This document shows positions 16,840 to 26,574 of a stretch of DNA of 64,000 bases, piece after piece. The stretch is taken from IMG/VR virus record IMGVR_UViG_3300036715_000626, positions 1 through 64,000 of that record. The stretch is one strand, 5' to 3'. Every line of letters starts with the position of its first letter. Positions within the stretch are counted from its first letter, which is position 1. The translations under genes and the position numbers were made by a program. The stretch is from a virus. A model generated the notes under the pieces. That model had not been told where the DNA came from. It saw nothing but the letters and a program-made list of their open reading frames with translations, and did no database searches.

Positions 16840-19032
16840 TTATGTCGAGAATGTTAAGGTATTGTCAAGAAGCAGCGTTATACTGTCCCACTTCTTATCT
16901 CCTGTAGCTTCACTAATGTTTCTATCGCGAGTAAGGATCAGATCTCTAAACGTATATGTTCTTAAGAGGTTACCATCTATCCAATGCAAAGTTCCGCTAT
17001 CCGCATACGTAGTACCTTCAATAGTAATACTATTATACATATAAGGATTTTCAATAGTAATCAATTGTCCTGCGTTAACTACAAGATCGGTAGTAGCATC
17101 TACGGTAGCAATATCGACAGTAGTAGTATACGTATTTGAAACATAAGTATAGACTTTCTGCGGGTCTTTTACATTAGAAGATACTCTTAGGATATCGCCA
17201 TTACGTAAGACAATACTATTTAAATACTCCATAGAGTCTGCGTGGTCGTTATCATTGTGTACTATAGTGTAATCCGTAGTGTCCAATAATATTGTACGCT
17301 GATTACTTACTTCAGGACCAACTTCACTAGCATTAAAGATTACTACTTTATAATCTCTTCTGGTATAAAGTTGGAAATTATAAATATACTTAGATATGTC
17401 AATAGGTAATGTTCCTACGTTAGTCCATGTGTCTGTAGAAATCTTATATTTCCAAATATCGTTATTAGTTCTCGTAAATACATTAACATCATTAAGTGTT
17501 TCAAACGTATTACTTCCGCCAATAGCTAATATGGTGTCCGTATCGACTGATACTAAGCTTACGTATCTGGTAGCGTTAAATGGTAGCGGTTTTACAATGG
17601 TTATTTCCATAGTTTCGGTATTAAGTTTCTTAAGAGACAGATTGATTTCGTTACCTTGTGAATCAAGCTCTAAGGTAGGTACATAATAAACTTCGTTATG
17701 ATTAACTACTGCTGCTGATGTAGACATACCCGTAGAGTAACGTTCATTTTCACGTATAACAGTATTTATCTCAGTGAGTTCATGTGTTATAGTATTGTAA
17801 TCATAAAGTGTAAAACGGCTTTTCTTATATTTATTGTGATTAACATCTAAACTATAGTCTACTAATAGTCTACCTGAATTCAGAGGTATGAAATTAAAGA
17901 ATGGTATATCCAAAGGATCTTTAGTTCCTACAATAGATAATAATGTACCGACTTCAAGAAGCTGTTTATTACTAATAACATATCGATAGATATTTGTATC
18001 GTTATTTTTAACACCGAAGATAGTTCCGTTATAGAATTGACTTGTAGATTGAATAACGGTGCTATTTAACACTAACGGTTGTGTGTAAGTATATGCATCA
18101 AGATAACTTATATTATCGCTAAACTCTATAAGTTGGTTATTTTTAATAACTGATTTAAAGACAGTTCTATATTTGGTAACAGAACCATCGATAAGTTTAA
18201 TGCGCGCTTGTACCGTATACTTAATGTTAGGGCGTAACACACCGGTGTATATGCGAGGTGTTTTAGAAGTTTGATCGTAGTTGCTTGCTACGATATCTCC
18301 TAGATCATCCCTTATAATAATATCTACTGTTTTGAACTTACTTGTAAATACCTTAAGTACAAAATATAACCATTGTTCTGGTACTAATGGAAATGGAGTA
18401 GTGATATCGAAAATACCACTATCATTGTTATAAATAGTAAATGAAGTAATACCAAAATTAGAACTATTCTTATTCGTAGAGTTATACTGTACTTTTATTA
18501 GATAAATCTTGTTAAGAGACATCTCCCCTAGATCTACAGTAAACGAAGTAAGATTATCCTTATCGTTTTTACGTTCATAAACAACTTTACCATCGGTATC
18601 TGTAATTATCCATGTTGTAGACTCGTGGTTTCCAACACCTGTAAACAATTGAAATTTACTAGCATTAATTACTAAATGACCTTCAATATTACCATCGTAG
18701 TCAAGTTCGTACGAAACTTTTGGTGTAGAGATAGCCGAACTAGAAACCTTAAGCCCTATCTGTAATGAATCAAAAGGAACAATATTACTCCAACCGGATG
18801 TACTACTATCGCTAAAATGATACATCGTTCTTACGTATAATGTACCGACAATGCTATTGTCGATACTAACATCATATGATGTCAGATTTATAACGTCGTT
18901 TAAAGAATTCGCTATAAGTAGATTATCGGTAAAAGCATCATCCTTGGATACTTGCCAAGATGTTCCGGTGTGTAGTATTGGTAATGCTGAATTAATGTTT
19001 GGTGTTTCTACATGTAATCTTATTGTTCTCAT
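16840..19032 (-). CDS. Probable tail fibre / receptor-binding protein with Kelch-like repeats
   Basis: The 730-residue protein is beta-rich and Asn/Thr/Ser-rich, typical of fibre proteins. Residues ~20-85 (TSWQVSKDDAFTD through WSNIVPF) form a domain repeated in the neighbour at 19041-19388. Middle parts look like fibronectin-III-type strands. Residues ~370-580 contain Kelch-like blades, for example DTILAIGGSNTF followed by NDIWKYKISTDTWTNVG, which suggests a propeller. Such proteins recognise host surface sugars or proteins at the tail tip. The nine-base spacing from the upstream gene and its AGGAG site point to one operon. Confidence 0.85.
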   Translation of the reverse strand: MRTIRLHVETPNINSALPILHTGTSWQVSKDDAFTDNLLIANSLNDVINLTSYDVSIDNSIVGTLYVRTMYHFSDSSTSGWSNIVPFDSLQIGLKVSSSAISTPKVSYELDYDGNIEGHLVINASKFQLFTGVGNHESTTWIITDTDGKVVYERKNDKDNLTSFTVDLGEMSLNKIYLIKVQYNSTNKNSSNFGITSFTIYNNDSGIFDITTPFPLVPEQWLYFVLKVFTSKFKTVDIIIRDDLGDIVASNYDQTSKTPRIYTGVLRPNIKYTVQARIKLIDGSVTKYRTVFKSVIKNNQLIEFSDNISYLDAYTYTQPLVLNSTVIQSTSQFYNGTIFGVKNNDTNIYRYVISNKQLLEVGTLLSIVGTKDPLDIPFFNFIPLNSGRLLVDYSLDVNHNKYKKSRFTLYDYNTITHELTEINTVIRENERYSTGMSTSAAVVNHNEVYYVPTLELDSQGNEINLSLKKLNTETMEITIVKPLPFNATRYVSLVSVDTDTILAIGGSNTFETLNDVNVFTRTNNDIWKYKISTDTWTNVGTLPIDISKYIYNFQLYTRRDYKVVIFNASEVGPEVSNQRTILLDTTDYTIVHNDNDHADSMEYLNSIVLRNGDILRVSSNVKDPQKVYTYVSNTYTTTVDIATVDATTDLVVNAGQLITIENPYMYNSITIEGTTYADSGTLHWIDGNLLRTYTFRDLILTRDRNISEATGDKKWDSITLLLDNTLTFST

Positions 19033-19040
19033 TGGTTCTC

Positions 19041-19388
19041 CTAATGCATATTAATAGCGACACTAGTTGTGACGATATCTGGTTTATTTTTTTCCGTAAT
19101 TGTAACTGCTTGTATGTTTTGGTTAGCTACTGGTAATACAAACCATTCTGAAACTGCATCATCGACATGTACTTTAACTCTAGCGTAAAGTTGATCTAAA
19201 TCAGCATAATATCCGTTACCCGTTATAAACGGTAATGGGGAATGCCACTCTTTAACATTAACGGTATCGTTTATAGATTCGTCGATGATCTGTGTGAAGC
19301 CAGAATCAAGTGCTATTTGCCAAGTAGTAGCATTATGAACACCATCTGACGAAATATCAATATAATCTTGTATTATTAAGCGTGCCAT
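19041..19388 (-). CDS. Small fibre-associated domain protein (115 aa)
   Basis: This protein consists of essentially one domain, with TTWQIALDSGFTQIIDESIN followed by a YYADLDQLYARVKV strand and SEWFVLP. The same arrangement opens the large fibre protein next to it, so the two are probably paralogous or partner pieces of one tail structure. It has AAGGA upstream of the ATG and is the first gene of the two-gene unit. Confidence 0.8.
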   Translation of the reverse strand: MARLIIQDYIDISSDGVHNATTWQIALDSGFTQIIDESINDTVNVKEWHSPLPFITGNGYYADLDQLYARVKVHVDDAVSEWFVLPVANQNIQAVTITEKNKPDIVTTSVAINMH

Positions 19389-19435
19389 ATCATTCCTTAT
19401 ATATTCTCATTATCAGAAAAAGTACTCGTAGAATT

Positions 19436-19445
19436 ATAATATTAG
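19436..19445 (+). promoter_or_regulatory. Candidate promoter core before 19468
   Basis: TATAATATTAG lies about 23-32 bases before the start codon of the 652-residue protein and resembles the recurring ATATTA core. Confidence 0.35.
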
Positions 19446-19467
19446 TGAATAAACCCTAAGGAATACC

Positions 19468-21426
19468 ATGACAAACACTCTATTGACTATCGCTGGTAGT
19501 GAAAAATTAGATTATAGTTTCGATCGTAAGATAGAAGTCGTTCCTGTAGGTAAGCTAAGAACAAAGATTAAAGCAGCCATTTATACCAACTTAAAACCTT
19601 TTTTTAAACAAGATAATTGCTTTTTCGAGGGATTAAAGAAATTTGGTATTAGAGAAGCTAATTCTTCAGGTACTAATGACGAAATAATTACTGCGTTCTT
19701 CAACGGTATTCGTAGCGTTGTTAAGTTTGAAATTGCTGTTAAACGCTTAGAATCTAACGGGGATTACCTAATATTCTTCTTCGTAAATACTTCACAACTT
19801 TTAAACTTAGTATTAGAATTCAATTTTGAGAATAATGGTTATTACCTTTATAATGCTTACGAGCGTTATTTATCAAAATACCCTGAACTTTTAACTACTA
19901 ATACAACGGTTGATGAGTTTTATGTAAATGAAAACGATATTCCTTTTTTAAAATCGGATAACAGTGTTGAGACATCTGTTATTAACGATTATGACGATAT
20001 TGATTTTGAACCGCGGTTACCTGTAGATTACGAAGTACCTACAATTCTTAACCTAGGTAGAACTTACCCTACGAGTACTAGAGACTATTTAGAAGAGGTT
20101 TCTGCTAGTGATAATATACTATTACACCATAACAAAGTGAATGGTAGAATCTATCTAACATATACTGATGTTGCTGAAGAAGAATTACGTAATATTATTT
20201 TTACATGTTTAAGTAACTATATAAACGATATTAAAGGTGTTGACAAGCACAACTTTACTTTTTATCGTTTAACTCATAATGAGATTAAATTCTTAAGTAG
20301 TAACTATGTTATGTATATTTTGAGTTTTACTTTATACGATGGCGACAAACCAATCTTAATGAAGTATGGTATAACACACGATGTCGCTAATAAAGCTATC
20401 TATTTATCAGAGTATAACTTCACCTCTTTAAACACTGAAGAATTCACTATGAAAGATAACCACAATATGAAAAACGGAATCATTGCTAATCCATACGATA
20501 CTACTTACGGTAAAATGTTTAACATTACTAATACTGAGAAAGCGCTTCTTAAGTATTATACCGGAACGTCTGATAAGAATTTGAATTATGAATACGGTCA
20601 TGATATCCCAGTCGGGTTGTTAGTTATCACTGGATACTGTGAAGATGAGAAAAACTTACCTGTATTTGAACATCCTATTATCTTTAAAGATATTCGTAAT
20701 AATTTAATCGTAGCGGTTGATATGCGTAAATACGTTCGTCAAACTACAGAACAACCTATGAGTCTGAGAGAGATCGCTAAAGATACTGCTAGTCTTGATT
20801 GTATTATGCTTAGAGCTATGTTAACGGCTCAGTTCTTGAATGGTGATACTGGAATTATGCGTAACCTAGATAAAAACTTTGCTTCTGGTTATACATTGTT
20901 ATTATCATGGTTATTGAATATTATGGGTAACTTCAATCCTATTGATAAAGTAAGTATTGAAATCGTTATTGCTCATTATTACTACAGTATGATGATCGAA
21001 GAACACGACCTACCGGATATGCAAGTTAACTTACACGCGCGTATTGCAAAGACGCCGCTATCATTACCTATCACTATTAAGAATGTTGAAAACACTCTTA
21101 GAAATATTCGCCCTGAAGTACGAACTATTGATGGGTTGATCGAGAATATTAAACTTGTGATTAGTGATGATAAACGTATGTTTATCAATACTGATGCATT
21201 GGTTAATCTGTTATCTTCTATGTGGTATGGTCCTGGTGGAGCTGAAGCAATGATTATGTCATTGGAACACCTACCTACTTGGATGGCGTTGATGTACAGC
21301 GCCACGGTTGATAAGACCTATAAGCGTTCGCGTTTGGCAAGTACTCTTGACAAATATGGTGCAAAAGTTAAACCTTCTGAAATTGAGAAGGGCGTTGAAC
21401 TTTATTTTAAAGAACATACCATGTAG
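19468..21426 (+). CDS. Large unknown phage protein (652 aa), possibly virion
   Basis: TAAGGA precedes the ATG. The protein has no membrane helices and a block around residues 410-430 (FEHPIIFKDIRNNLIVAVDM) that I loosely associate with structural proteins of large phages. The second half is helical. It stands alone between two hairpins with its own promoter-like sequence, suggesting independent control and perhaps abundant expression. I cannot assign a function; a nucleus-shell protein was considered because of the similar length but no sequence feature supports it. Confidence 0.85.
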   Translation: MTNTLLTIAGSEKLDYSFDRKIEVVPVGKLRTKIKAAIYTNLKPFFKQDNCFFEGLKKFGIREANSSGTNDEIITAFFNGIRSVVKFEIAVKRLESNGDYLIFFFVNTSQLLNLVLEFNFENNGYYLYNAYERYLSKYPELLTTNTTVDEFYVNENDIPFLKSDNSVETSVINDYDDIDFEPRLPVDYEVPTILNLGRTYPTSTRDYLEEVSASDNILLHHNKVNGRIYLTYTDVAEEELRNIIFTCLSNYINDIKGVDKHNFTFYRLTHNEIKFLSSNYVMYILSFTLYDGDKPILMKYGITHDVANKAIYLSEYNFTSLNTEEFTMKDNHNMKNGIIANPYDTTYGKMFNITNTEKALLKYYTGTSDKNLNYEYGHDIPVGLLVITGYCEDEKNLPVFEHPIIFKDIRNNLIVAVDMRKYVRQTTEQPMSLREIAKDTASLDCIMLRAMLTAQFLNGDTGIMRNLDKNFASGYTLLLSWLLNIMGNFNPIDKVSIEIVIAHYYYSMMIEEHDLPDMQVNLHARIAKTPLSLPITIKNVENTLRNIRPEVRTIDGLIENIKLVISDDKRMFINTDALVNLLSSMWYGPGGAEAMIMSLEHLPTWMALMYSATVDKTYKRSRLASTLDKYGAKVKPSEIEKGVELYFKEHTM

Positions 21427-21449
21427 TACTCCTGACGGAGTACTACATG
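21420..21449 (+). terminator. Intrinsic terminator after 19468-21426
   Basis: A 13-bp stem with a TGAC loop overlaps the stop codon and is followed by TTCCATTTTTTT. Its stem shares CATGTAGTACT with the terminator at 46929-46962. Confidence 0.8.
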
Positions 21450-21469
21450 TTCCATTTTTTTATAAATCT

Positions 21470-21476
21470 ATATTAT
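21470..21476 (+). promoter_or_regulatory. Candidate promoter core before 21510
   Basis: CTATATTATAAC lies about 35-40 bases before the small membrane protein gene and carries the ATATTAT core. Confidence 0.35.
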
Positions 21477-21509
21477 AACTGTAGATTAAACTAGAAAGAA
21501 GGCTATGTA

Positions 21510-21698
21510 ATGATTTATTTATTAGTTGTGTTACTTCTAATCGTGGTGCTGATTAGAAGTAAGTTGATTAACCCTGTACCTGGGTTAATTATTGTTGGGT
21601 GTGTAAGCCTAATCTCCGGAATTAATTATGTGTCCGGGGCAGTGTTGTTGTTAACACTGCTCTATATATTTACAACTAGAGCTATTCCAAGTAAGTAG
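21510..21698 (+). CDS. Small two-helix membrane protein (62 aa)
   Basis: Two hydrophobic helices (residues ~2-15 and ~25-54, the second possibly split) are separated by a short basic turn RSKLINP. AGAAGG precedes the ATG and a strong hairpin follows, so it is a genuine single-gene unit. It could be a holin-like or other membrane peptide, but nothing beyond hydrophobicity supports that. Confidence 0.8.
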   Translation: MIYLLVVLLLIVVLIRSKLINPVPGLIIVGCVSLISGINYVSGAVLLLTLLYIFTTRAIPSK

Positions 21699-21717
21699 GT
21701 TATTCCTACTTACTTGG
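21687..21717 (+). terminator. Intrinsic terminator after the small membrane protein
   Basis: A 13-bp stem (CCAAGTAAGTAGG) with a five-base loop starts inside the last codons and is followed by GTTATTTTTTT. Confidence 0.8.
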
Positions 21718-21762
21718 GTTATTTTTTTCTTTATTGAATAAATAATAAAAAAAGGATTACCT

Positions 21763-23097
21763 ATGCCATTGTTTACACGCGTATCGACCGAAGATTTAGA
21801 GACTGAAATTTCAGGCACTCTTACACCAGAAGATGTAGCTGATCATACCGAAGCTCATGAAGACGTTGCTTCTGAAATGGAAGAAATTCAAGGTGCGTTT
21901 ACAGCTATCGATGATGCTGAAGAAGTTAAACAAAATCTTGAAGAAAAAGTAGTTGCTCTTGAAGCACTTGCTACTATTGAACTAACTGCGTATCATGTTA
22001 ACGATGCTAAGAAAACATATAATGATGCATGTAAACGTCTTGGGTTAGATCCCGTAGCTATTTCTACGGAAGATATTGACAACGGCGTTAATTTGTCAGT
22101 AGAAGGCATGAAAGAAGTCATTACTAAAATCGTAGAAGCGATTAAAGCTATTATTGCTAAAATCGTACTTGCGGTTAAGAAACTTTATATTAAGATTCAA
22201 GTAGCATTTAACAATGATAAAAAAGTCGCTACTAAACTGATGAACGAAATTGAAGAAAAAGCTAAAAAATATAATACCCAAGATGATATGATCGTTGATC
22301 TCAAAGCGGTATTCCGACCGGATAGTGATTTGAGTAATAGTTTATATAAATCAGTCTCTGGGTTAATGACGCTATTTGATGGTGAAAAACCTTTTAGCGA
22401 TATCATCGGACACGCACTACAGGATTATAGTAGAGATTCTGGCCGAGTTATTAAAATAACAGGCGTTAATGCAGAAGGGACCGTGTTATTCGATGTTAAT
22501 CCTGTAGATGGAATTAATGGTGATGAAACTATGGCACCTTCGTGGATAGAAGAAGTAACCGATCAAAAATTATCCCATGGAATATATGGCGAAGCAATTT
22601 CTGTAAGGATTTTATCTACAAAAGCGAATATTTTTTATGCTGTGATAAAATATATACATGAAGAAACTAACCATTTCGTCTATAAAGCTCTTACTATTAA
22701 AGGTGTTCTTGGTGGTAATAAAGTATCTTCTGATTATAAAGTAACTGCGTACGGTAGTTCTGAAAAAATTACTTTTAAGATATTACCTAAAGTTGATTTA
22801 TCAGACATTAAATGGATTGGAAAACTTGTCGGAGACCTTAGTGGTAATATTGGAAAACAATATTCCGCTATGCTAGAAACACTTAAGACCCTTGATAGCG
22901 ATGTAGCTAGAACTGAAAAAGATCTGGCTAGTCTTGGAGATGATAAAGCCGCCGATGTGAAAGAAAGTTTATCTGTATTAAAAGAGATGTCAACTATCAT
23001 ACCACGTGCTTATGTGGATCGTATGTCGGCTATTTTGTATCTTAACAAAGCCTGTATTAAACTGTTAGCAGCTGCTAATCGTGGATTAAAAGGGTAA
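21763..23097 (+). CDS. Head-interior protein paralogue, protease-processed (copy 1)
   Basis: One of five related proteins of 420-460 residues in this window. The N-terminal ~110 residues are acidic and coiled-coil-like. Then comes ISTEDIDNG and the site LSVE at residues 111-114, followed by an amphipathic helix KEVITKIVEAIKAIIAKI and KKLYIK. Family knowledge: phiKZ packs paralogous internal-head proteins whose propeptides are removed by the prohead protease after S-x-E-type sites, which fits LSVE here. The mature part would be about 330 residues inside the capsid. Closest to the copy at 26575-27930. It has AAAGG upstream and a strong terminator downstream. Confidence 0.85.
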   Translation: MPLFTRVSTEDLETEISGTLTPEDVADHTEAHEDVASEMEEIQGAFTAIDDAEEVKQNLEEKVVALEALATIELTAYHVNDAKKTYNDACKRLGLDPVAISTEDIDNGVNLSVEGMKEVITKIVEAIKAIIAKIVLAVKKLYIKIQVAFNNDKKVATKLMNEIEEKAKKYNTQDDMIVDLKAVFRPDSDLSNSLYKSVSGLMTLFDGEKPFSDIIGHALQDYSRDSGRVIKITGVNAEGTVLFDVNPVDGINGDETMAPSWIEEVTDQKLSHGIYGEAISVRILSTKANIFYAVIKYIHEETNHFVYKALTIKGVLGGNKVSSDYKVTAYGSSEKITFKILPKVDLSDIKWIGKLVGDLSGNIGKQYSAMLETLKTLDSDVARTEKDLASLGDDKAADVKESLSVLKEMSTIIPRAYVDRMSAILYLNKACIKLLAAANRGLKG

Positions 23098-23101
23098 CCA
23101 T

Positions 23102-23130
23102 ATACATAGGTAGCGATGCTACCTATGTAT
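23102..23130 (+). terminator. Intrinsic terminator after head paralogue 1
   Basis: A 13-bp stem ATACATAGGTAGC with a GAT loop is followed by TCTTTTTTTATTT. Confidence 0.8.
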
Positions 23131-23172
23131 TCTTTTTTTATTTATATGAAATTTAACCTATAGGAATATACT

Positions 23173-24552
23173 ATGCGCCACTCATTATTCGCAACTCTCA
23201 GTAGAGAAGATTTTGTTGATCCTAACACCGAAACAGACCTTACCACCATTGAACCAGAACAAGTTATCGACGATACCGAAGCTACTGATGAACTTAACGA
23301 AATCCATGCTGAAGTTAAACAAGATATCCTTACTGCTGACGATTCAGAAGAAGTAATTTATGAACTCCAAGATAAAATCGTAGAAAACGAAAAACTTCTT
23401 GAGACTCCTGAAGTTGTTTCTAGCGGATCTGTTGTTGTAGCGCAGGAATCTCTCAAACGCAGTGCTCGCATTCTAGGTGTTTCTGTTGCTGCGGTTTCTG
23501 GATTATTTCCTTCCAACGAAGCTGTTAATGAAGATCCGGTATTCGCTCTTAAGATCTCTAATGAATCGGCACGAGAGTTTATACAAGGTATCGTAGAAAA
23601 ACTTAAAGTTCTTTTTGAACGTATCAAACTCGCTATTAAGAAACTCTATACTAAGCTAGTCGTTATTACCTCGTTCGCTGAAAAGAAAGCTATCAGTCTT
23701 AAATCGGTTGTTAAAAATGTAAAAGGTACTCCTACAGATCTAACAGCACAAGATATCAAATACATTAGTAATATCCTAGGTGTTGTTATTGCAGTTAACC
23801 ATGGTAACTTTAGTGGTGATGTTTCTGGTATCGTAGGGCAATATCTGTCTACTGTAACTAATAGTAACACTATTAACAAAATGACTGCTAATACAGCAGC
23901 TGTCATCAAGTCGATCACAGATCTCAATGCTAAGCCTACTATTGATATTAAAGATATCTATACTGTAGATGATATGATCTTGAAAACATGTGATGGTAAA
24001 ACATATGCCAATGCTATGTTAGAGAAACTTACTAATAGCCTTATGGAAAACAAAATGTTTAACATTGAAGGTGATAAAACTAATAGTGCACTTGTAAGTG
24101 TAATACCTATTCGTTTTGATGGTATTACTATTGATGGTATTGGTATTATATCTAATACTAAAATTGATGTTAAAGATGCTAAAGACCTTATGACCTCTAC
24201 AAGCATACGTATCGTTAAAGCTACTTTATCTCCGGTCATTATAGATAAGTTCAGTATCCATGCTCCTACTAAGGAAGTGTTGAGTAAAGTACTTGATAAC
24301 GTTATCAATGCTTCTAAACAAACTAAGTCATTCTCTACTAACATGTTAGCTAACATTGACAAAATCGATCACGATATTAGTAAGTTATATAACTTAGAGC
24401 TTACACCAGAACTTAAAGATATTACTCGTCGCACTATTACTACAACTCGTTTAGTAGCTACCCATGCTGTATTGAACGGTGTTCTTGGTCAAGTTGCTGC
24501 GACTAAAGCAGTACTAAGTTATTGTAACCTTTGTGTTAAAAAATTCGCTTAA
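23173..24552 (+). CDS. Head-interior protein paralogue (copy 2)
   Basis: The 459-residue protein has the same plan as copy 1: an acidic N-terminal region, then ISNE at residues 128-131 as the predicted prohead-protease site, then a helix with FIQGIVEKLKVLFERIKLAI and KKLYTK. It belongs to a closer pair with 38574-39911: both carry VVAQESLK near residue 90 and end with an ILGQVAATK segment and two cysteines (YCNLC here, YCGVC there). The first residues (MRHSLFATLSREDF) match the start of the others. Its role is inferred as capsid-interior or ejected protein. Confidence 0.85.
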   Translation: MRHSLFATLSREDFVDPNTETDLTTIEPEQVIDDTEATDELNEIHAEVKQDILTADDSEEVIYELQDKIVENEKLLETPEVVSSGSVVVAQESLKRSARILGVSVAAVSGLFPSNEAVNEDPVFALKISNESAREFIQGIVEKLKVLFERIKLAIKKLYTKLVVITSFAEKKAISLKSVVKNVKGTPTDLTAQDIKYISNILGVVIAVNHGNFSGDVSGIVGQYLSTVTNSNTINKMTANTAAVIKSITDLNAKPTIDIKDIYTVDDMILKTCDGKTYANAMLEKLTNSLMENKMFNIEGDKTNSALVSVIPIRFDGITIDGIGIISNTKIDVKDAKDLMTSTSIRIVKATLSPVIIDKFSIHAPTKEVLSKVLDNVINASKQTKSFSTNMLANIDKIDHDISKLYNLELTPELKDITRRTITTTRLVATHAVLNGVLGQVAATKAVLSYCNLCVKKFA

Positions 24553-24582
24553 CTACTAGCTAGGGATATCCCTAGCTAGTAG
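24553..24582. terminator. Bidirectional palindromic terminator, head gene / polymerase
   Basis: A 30-base perfect palindrome joins the convergent ends of 23173-24552 and 24572-26497 and overlaps the polymerase stop region. It shares ACTAGCTA with the hairpin at 2801-2830. Confidence 0.75.
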
Positions 24583-26497
24583 CTTTTAATTCTTCATTTG
24601 CTTTTTGACTTAGTTCTTCCAGTGTAGGAAAATTAAACATAGACGTACAATAATCTATAGAATTTACTTTACCAAACATAAGATTAATGTTTTGTAATTT
24701 GAAATCATCTTTATCAATACCTTTAATATCAATAACTTCTCTAACAGTAGTTTCCTTACTAACATTAGCCGCTTGGGTATCTGAGGGGTACCCAGAAACC
24801 TGATCTGCATCAAAAACAAAACCTCTTACGTTAGTGATTAAATTAGGATTTTCCTCAACTACTTTCATGCCATTTTCTTTAATCCTAGAAGAAGGAAGTA
24901 ACACGATCCAATTATCTAATCCTAAAGAAACATCGCTATCTAAAGACTTAGGTTTACTACCTAATACTCTTCCACGTTCTAAATAAAAGAAATGCATAGC
25001 ATCAATTATTTTCTTAGGACCACTATTAAATATATCAAAAGAAGATACACCAGATAACATAGCCATAACATGCGAAAGGTCTTTAGTCTTCTCATCAAGA
25101 TGCAACATAGAGATAACGTCCCATTGGTTATAGATAATATACTCAAGAGGTTTATTAGCAGACATGTATCTATGCCAATCGATACCACCTAGATGCATAC
25201 CTTTCTTCTCAATAACCTGATAACTGTAATTAGTTTCATAAGATTCTAATTGAATATCGTCTTCATTAGTAAACCCACACTCGCAAACACATTCTTTATT
25301 AGTTAACAAAGTACCATAATCATCATACTCATACTTAACATGGATATCTTTACCACACTCTGGACATTTAACTCGTTCTATTTTCGTATAGGTTTTTACA
25401 TCTAACGGAACTGTTGTTGTATAATGTAAAACTATTTTAGCTTGTCCAAGTTCTTCTTTAAATTTAAGTTTACCAAGTTTATCACCAAGTTCTTTTTTAA
25501 GGATGTTATCAAGACTATACCCCCCAGGAACTGTTTTACCGCCTACACGGACATAACGGTGCGCTGACATAGCATCGACCCAGTAGAACGTAGCTGGGCA
25601 GTCTATGACGTGCCATTGCTCTTCTGGTGAAATAGGTTTAAACTTACCTGAATCCGTCATCTTACTGATAGAACCCATTTTGAATTTGAAATGTCTAAGT
25701 TCTTTAGGTAATCTAGGATCGCTAAATACATCTTTAGGGTCTATATTATGTTTCTCTAGAACATCGAGTATCATTCCGATATCGAAAGTGATATTCCATA
25801 TCGCTATGATATCAGGTTGCCATTCATGAGCTTTCTTAAGAACTTCTAAGACACATTCTAACTCATTTTCAAAAGTATGGTACTCTGTTTTAATATTTTC
25901 GGTAATAGAAGTTTTAGGAATATACTTAGTGAACAGATATTCTAGTTGACTAACAACACCTTGTCTGGATTGTATAAACTTCCTAGTAAAGACTGTATAG
26001 ATCTTATCTTTCATAGTTAGTGATATAACCGTTATCTCACCTGTTTCAATATTGATCTCGATGTCGAGAGCAGCTTCTTTGTATTCTGAAATAGTATCTG
26101 GGTATTTATCAAGATATAACTTCTTAATGGTTACTTTAGAATCAACATCTAGACCATAAACAAAAGGTGAATCTTGTACGTCTCTAAGACTTGTTTTACC
26201 GATATATCGGTTACCTAGACGCATAGCTACATTTTTACCTAACTCAGATTGAGTAGAGGTATATTTATTAAGGTTCTCGATGTATTCAGATTCTTTCTTA
26301 TCTTTATGCTGCTGTAGATGTGGCTTGGTTATCCAAAATGGTCGTTTAAAATTAGATAGTACTTTTAAATTATTTTCTTTTGTTCCATCTTTATAATGGA
26401 TAACTTCTTTTATAACATGCGTGTCCTCACGAACATCCGGTATAGCCGGTAACCAGAATATAAACTTACATTCTTTACCTAGTATTTCCTTTTGCAT
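24572..26497 (-). CDS. Family-B DNA polymerase, proofreading and partial palm region
   Basis: The 641-residue protein has the three family-B exonuclease motifs: ALDIEI (D145, E147), WNITFDIGM (N235, F238-D239) and YNQWD (Y456, D460). Motif A of the polymerase palm is VFDADQVSGYPS at residues 562-571. Between exonuclease motifs II and III a four-cysteine zinc ribbon is inserted (CPECGK at 378 and CVCECGF at 403). The protein ends only ~70 residues after motif A, and I see neither a K..NS.YG motif B nor a DTDS motif C, so the rest of the active site must be highly diverged or encoded by another gene. It is a single-gene minus unit with AAAGGG before the ATG. Role: genome replication, likely one part of a split polymerase. 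Confidence 0.9.
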   Translation of the reverse strand: MQKEILGKECKFIFWLPAIPDVREDTHVIKEVIHYKDGTKENNLKVLSNFKRPFWITKPHLQQHKDKKESEYIENLNKYTSTQSELGKNVAMRLGNRYIGKTSLRDVQDSPFVYGLDVDSKVTIKKLYLDKYPDTISEYKEAALDIEINIETGEITVISLTMKDKIYTVFTRKFIQSRQGVVSQLEYLFTKYIPKTSITENIKTEYHTFENELECVLEVLKKAHEWQPDIIAIWNITFDIGMILDVLEKHNIDPKDVFSDPRLPKELRHFKFKMGSISKMTDSGKFKPISPEEQWHVIDCPATFYWVDAMSAHRYVRVGGKTVPGGYSLDNILKKELGDKLGKLKFKEELGQAKIVLHYTTTVPLDVKTYTKIERVKCPECGKDIHVKYEYDDYGTLLTNKECVCECGFTNEDDIQLESYETNYSYQVIEKKGMHLGGIDWHRYMSANKPLEYIIYNQWDVISMLHLDEKTKDLSHVMAMLSGVSSFDIFNSGPKKIIDAMHFFYLERGRVLGSKPKSLDSDVSLGLDNWIVLLPSSRIKENGMKVVEENPNLITNVRGFVFDADQVSGYPSDTQAANVSKETTVREVIDIKGIDKDDFKLQNINLMFGKVNSIDYCTSMFNFPTLEELSQKANEELKATS

Positions 26498-26539
26498 ATT
26501 TGCCCTTTATGATTATTCAGTTATAAATCTCTGTTTAAA

Positions 26540-26546
26540 ATATTAT
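26540..26546 (+). promoter_or_regulatory. Candidate promoter core between polymerase and head gene
   Basis: TTTAAAATATTATC lies about 30-35 bases before 26575 on the plus strand; its complement gives GATAATATTTTAA about 43-49 bases before the polymerase start, so it could serve both. Confidence 0.4.
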
Positions 26547-26574
26547 CTTACTTGATAAAAAAAAAGGATATATT

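Noticed and set aside
19468-21426. Nucleus-shell (chimallin-type) protein
   Set aside because: Only the length is similar; I could not identify any supporting sequence feature.
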